NCBI GenBank assembly: GCA_911728455.2
Contig: OU452221.1
Coordinates: 10,212,141-10,276,140, forward strand
Direction: 5' to 3'
Origin: Marthasterias glacialis
Taxonomy: Eukaryota > Echinodermata > Asteroidea > Forcipulatida > Asteriidae
Length of the DNA stretch: 64,000 bases
The first letter of the stretch is position 1. Every line of letters begins with the position of its first letter. A model generated the notes under the pieces. It was not told the origin of the DNA, did no database searches, and saw only the letters and a list, made by a program, of their open reading frames with translations. The translations under genes were made by a program, and so were the position numbers. This document shows positions 11,728-25,200 of the stretch, piece by piece.

Positions 11728-12075
11728 TTGGCTGAAAGGTCTGGTGTTCTGATCAGCAGAGTGTGGGTTCGAGTCCCGGTCTTGACACTTGTGTCCTTAA
11801 GCGAGCCATTATTGCTTCATCCTTCTGATAGGTCCCGTGTATTGTGTAATGCACATTAAAGAACCCAGTTGCACTTATCGCTAAAAGAAGGGGGTTTGCC
11901 CCGGTGTCTCTGACAGTGGCTGCTGAATGTGCTGCAGCACCTTATAAGGTGCTACATAAATTGATTTCATAATTACAAAACTTAAAAACCTGTCTTAAAA
12001 CAAGAAGAATAATAAAAAGCTCTTTGAGATGTCCATAGGTAAAGCGCTGTATAAAAAACTGATTATTAGTATTTT
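11728..12075 (+). repeat. tRNA-Leu-type SINE, second family
   Basis: Head GTGTGGGTTCGAGTCCCGGT with the same T-arm as the SINE at 32879. Body contains CATTAAAGAACCC and a tail AAAGCGCTGTATAAAA. The reverse-strand copy at 47286-47712 has the matching AAAGAACCCCAGTG and TATAGCGCTTTATCACA landmarks. Confidence 0.7.
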
Positions 12076-14163
12076 ATAACACGTATATGAACTATGTGTT
12101 TCACATCTACACTTTGTTACTGCATGGCAATTTATTCACATTTCCAATATTCTTGCAACAAGTGAGTATCATTGCACAGGGAAGGGAGAAATGTTGTACA
12201 CCGAACGACTAGAACATTATGCACAGCAGTCACACTTAACTTCATCCTACCATGCATGGTGCCTTGCTGACGTCTTGGTTCCACTCTACACGTAAACTAC
12301 CTTAAATCTACATTGCTTCAGTTACAACTCAGTTTCAACAAGATTTTAAATATATCTTTAACAGTTATAAACATTTATGATATTTCTAATGAAACTACAA
12401 ATACATGTTCAGTAGTCTATTATGCAGAAAGAAATTGCTGACAAATTTACAAGATACTATACAATGATCTTCAGACAGTTTCAGATAAAGGGTATCCGCG
12501 CAGCTTTACTTATAAATTCTTAAAGGGATAATGGTGAAATGCAAAAATGTTCACTTGCTTTAGCAACAGTACCAAAATGTATCAAAATTGCACCATTTTG
12601 AAAGACCTATTTTAAGCTAACATTGTTTTCGTTTTTTTTTTGCTACTGCACTATTTTTTGTTATGACCATTTTATGTAGTTCTTCATGCATTAACATTGT
12701 GACTCACAGTCTTAAAAACTTTTACAAAATGCACCATTGGAAAGAAGGCATTGCGCTTTATAGCTCTTAAAGTTTAGAGAAGGGAAAATACAATTCATGG
12801 TACAAATTTATAAAAAGCTTTAAAATGTTTTTTTTTTCTTCTTATACAAAACAGACTTTTCAAAGTTGACTTTAGCAATTCTTGTAAGAAAAAAAAATGT
12901 CTATTTCATAGACCAATGCGGACATAATACATGTATATTATTGCACGATTAAGAATGCATTTGGCATAGGAGTGCTGCAAGGTTTTGCTGTATAGAAAAA
13001 CAGTTGGAAAACGATTATTTTAAACTAGACTTATTTAGCCTAAAGTCAATCAAATATTAGTAATACATCGTTTTTATTATTACTATAGCTATTATAATTT
13101 TGCTTTTGATAAAATACTGTTTATTTTTTATTGTCTTTTTTTTTATTTATTTGTTTTATTTAATTAATTTTGACAGCACATGCTTTGGCATTGATTCAAT
13201 CTCATTATTAGATATAAAACACATTTCTTAAGATTTTTTTTCACAAAATGTGAATTTATATTTTTCTTACATAAACATTATAAGCAATAATCAAGATAAA
13301 TCTAACCACTAAATAGTTGAAACGCTTGTCACGATCATTATCAGTTCAACATTCTACACCTTTGGTAGAATAGACATTGATTATGCGATAACTGTCTGGA
13401 ATGGACTACCCCAGACGCATAGCAATACCTTTTCAAATGTCTGCAACAATTTGTTTCAATCTACAAACAGTAATGGTTAGTTCGGACTTGTGCACAATAC
13501 ATTTGTAGCTTTCCAATTATTGTTCATTTTTATCTACACAATTATTGCACATGCAAACTTCAGTGACGTTTACCATATTGTAATTTAAGTTTTCCTCTCC
13601 TTTTTTCCCCTTCTTTTTTTTTTGCAACATTTCATTTTAAATGAACACTTATATTTTTCTTGCATCGGTCCCATTAGAGACCCACTTAGTTTCTTTGACA
13701 TTTAACCATCTCCTGACTGTAGTTTTTCCATAATTGTATCTACAACATAAGTTCTCAATTCTTGAGGAAAGTCTTCTTCTGAAGAAAAGTATTTTTATAA
13801 CAGGGGTGTGAATTCATTTTTTTTTCTTTTGTTGATTTTTAATTCTGAATTTTAGCATTTTTGTGCACCTGCTCTGTGCGGATTTTTTTATTTTTCATTT
13901 ATTTTTGTTGTGGCCACTAACACCCCTGTTTCTACTTGCTTTGTGTTCATCAAAATGAGAAGCAATAACCAGGGCAAGGTACATGTACATCTATGCAGAG
14001 GAGTTGTGAGTGGTTGGTTTAGCTCGGTCATTACTCATTGTGTATTGTGGAGTAGTTTTCCTTTTTCTCAAATTTGCATCATCAAGAAACAGTAGCTTGC
14101 ATTTATTTACAGAGACTCTATTGGCATTTCATAGGTCCACTGTTTGGTTTTGGTGTGTGCAGG

Positions 14164-14290
14164 CAAATTTACCCAAACCAATTAGTGCCCTAGTAATATG
14201 TCCACCCTATCTCAAAATGGTGGACACATTACGAGCCATTTTGAGATGTTGGACACAATACCAGGACACTATTTGGTTTGGGTAAATTTG
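14164..14290. repeat. Near-perfect hairpin element
   Basis: Arms CAAATTTACCCAAACCAATT... and ...TTTGGTTTGGGTAAATTTG are inverted over about 60 bp, including the inner pair ATCTCAAAATGG/CCATTTTGAGAT, leaving a loop of only a few bases. Transcribed RNA would fold into one long stem. A degenerate further piece follows at 14296-14335. Confidence 0.8.
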
Positions 14291-14739
14291 TATACACCCA
14301 AACCAAACAGTGCACTCATATAGTGTCCGCCATACCTCCAAAAGGCCAAGACCACTTGACATTTAGTTCAGCTCCAACAATCTCACTATCAGCTGTATGT
14401 TATACATCTTTTGGTAAATGTACAGGCGAAAAAGAACATTGTGATCAGATATAATGAACACATACATGTACACGTAATAACATGAATAAACAATATACAA
14501 TGTTACATACATCCTATCAATGGAACACTCGGAGAGGACTGTTCTGTCTTTGGGCCCAGAGGTGCAATGTTTGCATTAAACTAAACCTTTTTATAACTGT
14601 ACTTTCATGTACTTTCATGGAACTCCTTACCTGCATCCTGTTTCCCTGCTGTATATAACTTGTCTCAGTTCAAGCGCAATGTGAATAGGCTTCTGTTATC
14701 ATAATTCTCTGCGCTTTCTTTTCCTTTCTCTTTCTTTTT

Positions 14740-14800
14740 TTAGCCCTCACCTCGAGTGGCCTTTGTGCCTTGTGTTGGGCGACTTCCATAAAAAAAAAAA
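14740..14800 (+). repeat. Truncated 3' tail of tRNA-Leu SINE
   Basis: CCTCGAGTGGCCTTTGTGCC... GGCGACTTCCATAAAAAA corresponds to the last 60 bases of the SINE at 32879-33218, head missing. Confidence 0.7.
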
Positions 14801-14820
14801 TGTACTTACTGGCTAAAAAG

Positions 14821-15799
14821 CAGTGTTTTAGTACGCATACTTGGTACTTGTACTTGGTACTTATACTTGGTACTTGTACATGTACTCGAGTACAAGTCGA
14901 GTAATGTTTTGGTGGTACTCTTACTCGTACTCGGCTAGCAAAATACTCGCTCTCGAATTCCATACTTGATACTCGACTGAAAAAGAATCTGTACTTGAAG
15001 TCATGTACTCGATACTCGAATGAAAATGTACTCAGACTCCGATTTTGAGTACACTGTACTTGTGGTCTGAATACATTATCCTTTCTACTTTCCTATAATA
15101 TGTGCATTAAAACAAGGAATAGAGGAATAAAGCTCTGGAAAAGGTCACATTGAAGTGTTCTATGATTAATTCAGGTTAAAAAAAATGTCGTCATAACAAG
15201 CACACATTTTAGTCTAGAAATTAGTCCAAAAATCAATAAATGTTTTTATACCTCATTTTGCAGTATTTATTTATTTATCTATTTATGTATTTATTTATTT
15301 AGTTAGTTACTTATTTGATTTTTGTATTTTTTTATTTTTTATTTTTTTATTTACTTATTTTTATTTTTTATTTTTTATTTTTTTATTTACTTAAGTAAAT
15401 TTATTTACTTATTTATTCAAGTACTCAAACTCGCACTCTGAGATCAAAGTACTAGGTACTCGGCTGTTGAACTCGGTACTCGGATATCGGAATACTCGGT
15501 ACTCGGACACTTGTACTCGTACTCGATGGCCCAAGTACTCGTACTCGAGTACTACTCAACCACCCTAGTGCTCGGCAGGACTTGTAGGCCTGATACAGTG
15601 GAGGCAATTGCCCCCTGTTGCCCCTAGCCATTGCCCTTGGTGCCCTTGAAATGTTCCAATACAAATTTGCAATTTCCTCATAGAGGTGCCCTTTTATCAA
15701 GAACAAAATGCCTTGGTGCCCTTGCCCTTTCAAGAACAAAGCAATCGGGCCAGCACTTGATACTCGACTGATAGGCCTAAGTACTTGACTACAACACTG
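14821..15799. mobile_element. hAT-type non-autonomous element with TACTCG arrays
   Basis: 979 bp from CAGTGTTTTAGTACGCATACT to AAGTACTTGACTACAACACTG. CAGTG/CACTG ends are typical of hAT elements. The flanking 8-mers CTAAAAAG (14813-14820) and CTACAAAG (15800-15807) match at 7 of 8 positions, the TSD length expected for hAT. Arrays of TACTTGG/TACTCG units occupy both ends (about 14829-15062 and 15418-15560), with an ATTT-rich centre. No transposase is encoded. It inserted about 20 bp past a SINE tail. Confidence 0.82.
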
Positions 15800-16274
15800 C
15801 TACAAAGTGATACATTGAACTTAATCAAATACATATAGCTGTCTTAATTACAGGCTGGTTTTCGAAATTACAGTATGAAACTGTAATTAGTGCATATTAT
15901 GTAAGAGGGAATGGTATGCGTAAAGTACACTCTATTTATAATTTTATACATCATATTTCTTTGCATTTTATGCCAAAGATGTTCAGAATTTGCTTTAGTA
16001 CCAGTAAAGCATTGTAATGTAATAATTTAAATACTAACAAAATTTGAGATAGCAAGTACCACTAACATTAAACACAAATTTGCAAACTCATTTTGACAGC
16101 TAAAAGAAGTTAAATTTGTGAAGTTAGATTCAGAATAATAACAGTATAAATATTGCAATGGTTAAATGATTACAAACATCAAGCCAGTACCGTAACTGTT
16201 TTAAGCTTAGCATTTAAAACTTGACAGTTGACTTTTTGAAAAGGTCTATATTAAATCGTATCAAACTCTTTGTT

Positions 16275-19200
16275 TCAGATTTCAGTGGGGCTTTCCATGT
16301 TACCATTGCACACCATATCCTCCACCTCGTTGGATGCTGAGGCCCCACGACACAGCTTCTTGGGCGTGCAGTTGAACTGGTAGAAGTCCGTGCTGAGACG
16401 CACACTGCGACCGGCCGCTGCCGAGCGCCGCAGTTCGGGACTGTTTGGTGTCGATTGAGTCCCTCTGAATTCAGATGACCTCGCTGATATGCCATTGAGT
16501 CTCAAGAGGTCATGGTGCATGAGCTGCTTGTGCAAGAAGTTTAGGAAGCTCCTTACTTCATTTTCTAAAAAAAAAATGATCAGAACACGGAAATAAATGT
16601 AAATACATGTATATATTATTTTAAAGTACTTTCCAGGCATGTGATTTCTCAGGATTTTTCTTGATTTCAGGATTTTCTCAAATTTCCTTTGAGCCTTCAG
16701 ACTTTCTCGAAAGAAGTCAAACAGTCACCGAAAGAAAGAAATTGTCCACATCGTGTCCAAACCTGTAGTTTTGTCTTTCTGGTGAAGCACAGAGTCTGTA
16801 AACCTCCTGAGTTGTAACATCTTGGAGGTATCAGGTGTAGAATAAAGGTGAAGCCATTTTTAGGAATTGTTATATTCGTTAAATCTCATCCCTGACTTTC
16901 CACTTGTGCTAAAAGCCGTCAGTATGTGTTTTCAATCGAAGACTCTTTGTACAAAATAACACCTATATACAGGCAGAATGAGCATCTTCGACCAACTTTG
17001 ACTGTTTATTATTTGTTGACTCCTTGATTATTTGTACAGTCTGCCCACGCTGAAAAGGAACATAAAAAATGGACACAAAAAACCTGCGCTCTCGGAACGA
17101 CGGTTCGGGCAATTTTGAAGCAGTTTACTTTCGGCACGGGGGTTCAGATGCCTGACCTCACTGAAGCCTTGCCACGCCTTATAAAAAATGCTGATGGACG
17201 TGTATGAGGGAAACACAAACTTACCAGAGTCTGAGTTGTAGTTATCTTTAAGACAGACCTCTAGTGTGTCCATCAGAATCTTACCAGCGGAGCGACGAGA
17301 TAAATTCTGAGGAGAAAGAAGATATTTCAGAGTCGGTTATTGGAGTTCAGTTGTGCGTTTTTCAGTATGTGCTTGTAGTGGCATTCAAACAGAGGACTTA
17401 TAACAAAATTGCAATAGGTATACGATTGCCATCAGAAAGGAACACGATGGGGGGGGACGTTTGCCAGGACAAAGAGTTGAACAAAGGAGGGTCCACGATT
17501 GGAGGTCATTTATTGTGTGTGTGTGTTGTGTGTGTGTTGTTTTGTTCGTGTATTTATATGTTATCTTGTTATTCTTTTCTTTTTTTATAAGACATGTAAG
17601 ATGTTTAATTTAACCTTGCGTGTCTTAAGTGCCAGGAAATATTTCTTTATTGATGAACTCATATTAAAAAATACAGTGCAGACAAATGTCTCCCAGATGG
17701 TGAATTATTGATTGCACACGTCTTCTCGTGGAATTGCAAAAGATCATTTTGAATAAAAATAATATACACACACGGAGCATACTGTTTGTTGTTCAAGTAC
17801 ATTTATGCGATGGTAGCAGCGCGGCTACCGTAGACTACAGTAACATATTCTGAACTAATTATTTAAAGGGGCATATACTGCCCACGGCAGGCGACTATCT
17901 AGAATATTAAACTCAAATGGTGAACACCAAACAAGTTTGAAAATTTTGCTGTTTTATACTAAATAGATGCCAAAATCAAATGTTTTATGTATTGATTTTT
18001 TTTTTTTTTTTTTTTTTTTACTTGCGTAGCTTTAATTGCGTCGCTTTATTTTAAATTAGTTTGCATTATGTAGCAATAACCGTGTAAAGGTTAAAGCTGG
18101 TAAAATATAGGATTGGTAAAGCTGATAGTGCAGCGTTCTTACTTTGTGTGATTCAATACATACATGAGAAAACAAACCTAGCAAAATTTGGGCTCAATCC
18201 GTCGTCCGAGTCGGGAGAAAATAGTGAAAAACCGTGGACACTTTTCAGCATGTGAACACATTGATCTTAATTTCGATTGTAACAACCGAAATTACAATCG
18301 GGATCTCCAGAGTCTATTTTATTGACTTTGACAGTATTTCAGACAGACATGTTTCTATGAAAGATTGCTACCGGTATGAACTTCATAATAATGTAAGCTT
18401 TCAGACGATAGTAATAAAACATTTTGGGGATGAATGCCAATCCTGGAGTAGATGTTTAAGCTTCGATAACAATGTGTGTATTTGGATTCATGTATGCCAG
18501 CAGGGGCTTTCTCAGTGATTAAACCATTACACACAACAAATGTACTCGATTTTCTTGTCGGCCATGTTTTTTGTTTAAAGAATGGACAGACTCGGTCTCT
18601 AGGTTCAGTTATCCTTGGAAATGTAATTTAATGGATCTCTAAAATCTCATCCTGTACAATATGGTATGAAGTTGAAAATATATATTTAGGTTTCAAATTC
18701 ATTGTTCTTGTACGGCTTTGGAGATAATAATTCAGTACGGTAACAAACGTAGGCCTACTGGCCATACATTGACGTCATCACACCGCCATCTATAGTTGTA
18801 AAACAATCATGTTGGTAAATCTGACGTCATTACTGCATGAACCACACCCACTTCACACTTGACGGCTCCAAACATCATCAGAAGACCCATTGCAAATGTA
18901 TTGGCCAACATTTTTTACGCAAAAAAAAACCCCACCAAACTAATAGGTGGTTGCATTTAAAACATGTGTTGTGCAGACACTAAACATTCTTAATAATGTC
19001 CTCAGTGTTTTCAGAAACTTTGTATAACCATTAAAAACAAGGTGCATAGGTTAAATTATACACAAACCAATGCCAGCTTTGGAACTGGAAGTATGTGAAA
19101 CGAATGCGCGTACTATCAATGCGCGCGCGTATGACGAATTTGCTTGCCAGCAGGATGACGAAGCAATGAAAAACACTCGGCATGTACGCGCGGCTCATAG

Positions 19201-22200
19201 GATCAGCCAATAAACTACATTCTTTTGATTTGACCTTTGGCCGAGGACGCCCTACTCAAATGACGTCATCTGCATACGTAGACAGATGTCACATCAATGC
19301 AATTTTCACATGCCGGTTTAATAATACATTTGTGTTTATCTTGAAACTATGATGATTTGCAGAAACATTCGCATCCCGTGCAAGGAAGGTCAATAAAGGA
19401 GCCGCGGTAGTTCACCTACCACTGTCTGGCCAGGTCAAACCGGCCGTCCAAAGACGACTGAACCCCAATCATTGCTGATGTGAAATAATTTCCCTTCAAT
19501 CAAGCAGCAATGTGTGCAATTAACGCGATGACAATTTCACACGCAAATAGTTCAGTCCAGGTACTCGTCTTCCGGAGAAAATTCGACTGTAATTATACCC
19601 TGTCCCTGGTTGAATTACCCGAACATTGCTATATTTGGTGAGATAATAACGTCCCGTCTCTGCGGGCTGTGCATTTACGGACGGGTTGAGTGATGTTGAC
19701 GTTTACCAAAAGTGCGTACTTAAGAAAATATTTCCATCATCTATCTTATAAATATTTATTTTCTGTGTAAATATTGATTCGGTTTCAAGCTGAGAGAGTT
19801 TCTCGTCTTCTTTTTTGTTTTCCATTGAGGTGCGATAAAAAATACCGGTACAAACCAAAATATTTTATTTGCATGGAGTTATTATTCTTAATAAATGTAT
19901 TATAATATAGGCCTATATATATTTTTTTAGCTGTTGCAAAAACTGCTTACCAACCAAAATGACCCGCGGTCTTTAATATTATGAAAACAGTGTTAATGGT
20001 CTGACATTATGACCTTGATGGCAGAATCTTTCTCAATGGGCTGGAAAGAGTCTGCTCTAGAGTCGGGCCATTATCACATTTTGCAAGTTTTATTGTATAT
20101 GGTGAACACTATTTTGAGCGTGAACGATACAGCGGGGGAAGAAATCGCATCATTTTCAAAGATCCATTTAAGCCCAAAGCCTGCTGTATAGCCTGTTGTA
20201 TTCCGGCATGCAACTTTTCAGCCGATTTCCTTTTTTGTTTTTGGTTTCTTAGCTGTGCCTTTCAAAAAAAGAAAGGAAAAAAACAGAAAAGAAAACGAAG
20301 AGCGAGGAAGACGTTTTTCGAGTTGTAAGGACTGTTAAAAAGCATTAACTTTTTTTCCCAATAACCGTGATAAAAAGGCTATAAGTTTTAACTTCTTTGT
20401 TCATAATTAAAAATAATTAAAAATAAAATCTAATGAAAATTGCAGCGTTTTATTTGTTTTTTTACATTGGCAAATTCATCAATTCTAAACTATAGAAAGA
20501 ACGAAAAAAATCCATTGACTTATACCGCGGATACATTACACCACACTCCGCAGATTCATTTTGCTTTTATCTAATTTGTTGCCAATTCCAGCAGCGCAAT
20601 ACCACTTTGGCGTACTTTGGAGCTTCTGGCGTTGCCGTATCAAAAGAATGGAAGCAAACAAACCAGCACTCTACAATAGGGCGAATTATTCAATATAAAT
20701 ATGACTCATTCTTTAATACCCCGTGATGTTGTGTGCGCAGTAATTTTTGCTTATTGGCTTTATGGTGTTTGGGCAATTATTACACTCGGGTGATCCTAGA
20801 ATCGCGGCATTTGGCGCATATTTTCCCGATTCGTTATTTTGCCGCCATTTATTTTCAGTCTTTTTTTTTTTTACAGTGATGTCCTCCCCCCCCCCCTCTC
20901 CTTTTCAAGCGAGCCTTGTTTCGTAGCAGATTGTGACCCGTTGGCAAAGTTTCATTGAATTACTTGGCGGGGTTTTTATCGCGTTAACGGCAGAGGCAGT
21001 CAGTCCCCAATGTGCATTGTTAATCTTTCTTTGTGCTGTTGTGGTGTGACATTATTTCCATTCCAGTCAAAAATGCCCGGCGGGTTATACTGCTCTGAAC
21101 CTCTGTGTCTGTCGGGCTAGTTGTCTGTGTTTGGGGGGTGAAAGAGCAGTTTTGTCTTAACTTGTGACATGTAGTTTTAGTAGAGCAACACATCACACAG
21201 ATAGCTCTGGGTTTACTTTGACCCACAAAGACTTGGACTGTTTTCAACTGACCCAGTTCCAAACGTTTTCTTCACATGTTTTTGGTCACAGCGACCTGCT
21301 TCTGAGTCAGGAACTTAGATTTAATGGGTCAAACAGTTTTTGACGAGGTGAGTTTTGACCAAGCCATTGACACATCATCATCCTATACAATAGTTACAGA
21401 CCATAATACAGGAGGTGTACAGTCATCTCGACTCAAATCCATCTCGACTCAAAACCATCTCAACGCAAAACCGACTCGACTCAAGTCAAGTCCACTCAAA
21501 TCTATCTCGACTCAAAACTGACTCGACGCATCAGCAATACCAACTCGACGCATCACCAATACCAACGCATTTATGATGATTGGTATAATGATGGCGCTGT
21601 TCATTTCAGTTCAAAATGTTTTGTCGTATATGAAGATGTTGTTACAAATTTCGATATAAATTTTGTAATCGTTATTAACTTTATTTCAAATGAACAAATC
21701 CGAAATGTCGAGGAAATTTTTATGAAATATAGGCTACCGGTTAAATTTAAATACAGGAAGTAGCTTATTAAAAAGGGCCAAAGTTTTTATGTAGCGTATT
21801 TTTGACAGTATGTAAATTTCCCGTTTGTATTTGTAATAAAACCAACCTGTGAAAATGTCAGCTCATTTCGTGGTTTCATTTGCGAGTAAATGGTAAAAAT
21901 GCATTTAGCATTTTTGTATGCATTCCTATAGGCAGAGTTATGGTCTCACTGAGACGAAAACTAATTTTGGATCTAGTTTCACTTCTTGTTTAAAAACGAT
22001 AACACTTCAGGCAGAAATATTTCAGGAAAAGTTTTCTACCATCATTATCTTTATACCATGTAAGGTATATGTACATCTGTGAACAGTTATGTTTTTCTTC
22101 TTACCAATGTTGAGCAGGGCTAAAGAAAACATTGTCTGAAGTGCAAATTTTGAAACAGTCGTTTGAGCCAATCAAAAACGTTATTATATTGTATATTATA

Positions 22201-25200
22201 AAGAACACCTCACTTTTAGTAACTCGAAATTTTATGACAGGCGTCGCTTTGTATATTGTACCCTATATCTAGATTAAGCATAACAGAATGCTTGGCCAAG
22301 CTTTGAAATCAGGTTTGACCCGTTAAGGTATTGATTTTATTTAAATGTCAGGGAAAGTCCTTTAATTTTTTTTCCCAGATAATGATTTAGTTTCAGATGT
22401 TGAAACTGTCGTACAGAAATCCTTGTTAAGGAAATCGATTTGAGATCCACTGTGGTTAATGGACCAACCAGTCGTGTTTTAGTGTTTCAGACTTGTACTT
22501 CCGTCACAAACCCTGTAACACCCCAGGGTGTGTATTTGATTCCGTAACTCTTATTTTCTTTTTTTAAACATTGCAGAAAATTTCTCATAAATATGTCTAT
22601 CCTCGACTCATTATACATTCAAGCCTCTGTCTGTTGTTTCACGTGATCAATTATTTTCCAATAGCCGGGAGCGAGACCAGCAATGAAAACAAGGGGGTTT
22701 CATCCTCGTCTCTCGACGGCGTTGAAATGCTCCGTTTCACGCGCACTGCCCGGGCGCCATTATTTGCGCAGAATTAACATTCGGATCTCGCGTAAAAAGC
22801 CATCGGTTTTCGATGGAAGATTTCCAAATATCCCCAAGGCAGAGAGACTCTGCGAAGAGACCAATTAGTGGTACTGTGTAATTACATAGTTTCTGCAGCA
22901 GGGGGCAAGAGGCTTAAACACATTCTGTTTCGAAGAACCCATACTATTTTTATCTTTATTTTAATTTTTTTCTTCATATTTTGTAGTTTTAAAAACAATA
23001 TTTGGTGGTACCATTTTGTCATCACGAGGCACCCCGTTATAAAGCCCCTCATCTGTTGTTGCACGTGATCAATTAAAGCCAACCAACTACTTTACTAGCT
23101 TACTTGATAAATAAATAAATAAATAAATAAATTTTAGAAAAGTAATCTTTTTGAACGTTTACGTCAGCAGTCCCTCCTCCTTCCTTAAATCACAGCACTA
23201 AACCCCTCGGCTCTTTTGAGCTAATTATACTGAAAGTGACCTGAACATTGATTAAGACGCTGAACATTGATTAGTATGTATTCGTGAACCATTTTTCTTA
23301 ATCACCGGTCGATGAAGGGTAGGCCCTGCGTGTTTCAAATCCATTCTCGAAGTTGACCCGGTAACAGATCTCTGGCCTAATCATTCTGCATAATTATAGA
23401 TCAGATTGTCTATACTTCGATACAATATTTGAATTGGGCTCTGGTGCAGGAAAAGGTCGAGTACATCTTCAAGCCAATTCTGGCCTAAAATGTATTCCCC
23501 CTTTTCTCTGGCTCCTGTTCCAAATCTGACTAGGGTTCTGGTTCTACACGTGCTCTCTAAATGTAAAAACCACTCGTTTTGTCCGCCATACCACTCTTGC
23601 AAAGAGCCATAAGGCGGACAACTCTTTTTATAGTGTGACAGACGGATTTTTTCAACTTGAATAAGAGGGAAGTTCGCTCCAATTTCACTCAAAAAGTGTG
23701 GTGCACAGTGAATTTCACTCTTAAAAGAGCCAAATTGACACCACTCGGGAAAAAGAGTGAAATTTTCACTTTTTTACACATAGAGAGTGGTCCCGGCTGT
23801 GACTTTGGACCCGGTCCGGCTCTGTTTGTAATTTCGATGTACTCATGGTGGTCTCAAGAGTCTAGACCACGCAGTTTCAACATAATTGTCAATTCTTACC
23901 CACCAAACCATAGCCGGATCAGAAACTATCTTAGGCCGTAGCATACGGTGACGGCTGTGGCTGGATCACCGCGTGATCATGTGCTGAAGTGTAGGACGTC
24001 CTTACTCTTTAAATGTACAAGAGTGAAAATGTCACTCTCTCGCCCGAGTGGTGTCATTTTGGCTCTTTGGAAAATGAAACTCACCGTGCGTCGCCCTTTT
24101 TGAGTGCAATTGGAGGAAACTTCACTCTTTTTCAAGTTGAAAACACCCGTCTTTCATTCTAAAAAGAGTTGTCCGCCATATGGCTCTTAGCAAGAGTGGT
24201 CTCGCGGACAAAACGAGTGGCTTTTCACTATTTTACATAGGAAGTAGTAGCAGTCTTAGCCGTCCGTATAGCCACCAATTCGGATACGGCCGGTGAGGGA
24301 GCTACGTTATATGTCTAAGACATTTATTACAGAGTTTATTTACAGAGCAGGTATAACTCACAATTATCCCCCACCTTGACGTGCTTTGAAATGGTTTTCT
24401 GTATCGTGCTGCCACCAGCAATATCAAACTTAAAACCCTCCATACCATCGCACTAAGCCCCTCCGATGACCCAATTTTGCCGTGCAAATTTTATCACCAA
24501 AGCCAAAAACAGCCTCAGGATAAAGCCATACCGATCTGCACTGACTAAATTAATATTGCTGGAACACACTGCCGCCCCCCCCCCCCTCCTTCCTCAACCC
24601 TTCTCCTGCAGTCGTCGCTTCGGGGTTCTCCAGTAGATCCCGATATATATCTTCCCATGCGTGATGAGAAATTAGCCTGTACTTCCCCTGTCCTGTTTAC
24701 CCCACCCCTTCGAAGCTCCCAATGGCTTCAAAGACCAATGGGCCCAGGCTGTGGATTCACTCGCGGATAACGCTGGATTATGTTTTGATATTGTAAATTA
24801 ATTTGTGCTTGTGGCTCTTCGGTGTAAAGGTATGTGGTCTGTGCCCCTATGCGATGGGCCATTCTCAAGCCACTCAAATCCATTTTGTCCGAACGAACAC
24901 ACTAATTTCTGACCTGTACATCCATGACTCATGCAAATATTTTTGAATTGTGTGTTAATGAGATACGTGATTTAAAATTATATTTTTTTATAACAACTAC
25001 CAACATTTTTTAGGGGCGACTAGAAATACTCAAATTTTAAAGGAGGCAACTCAAACTGAAGAAATATAGAACATGTTGTATTGACCCTATACTTACTTTT
25101 TTGTTATAGTTTACGAGTTATCGCCACTGTGAAACATTCCATGCCAATTATTGTATATTTTACCCGGCGTGTTTATGTTTTTTATAGACATGTTAATGTT

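Larger units (their letters stand above)
10243..16274. other. Convergent intergenic region between LIN37 and EFCC1
   Basis: No gene supported. It contains 3' flanks of both genes, SINEs at 10361-10690 and 11728-12075, an AT-rich stretch 12100-13900 without recognised features, a hairpin at 14164-14290, a truncated SINE tail at 14740-14800 and a hAT-type element at 14821-15799. Small open frames here look random. Confidence 0.65.

Noticed and set aside
16614..17200. Extra exon of the EFCC1-like gene between exons 5 and 6
   Set aside because: Exon 5 donor and exon 6 acceptor already agree in phase and the intervening frames contain stops.
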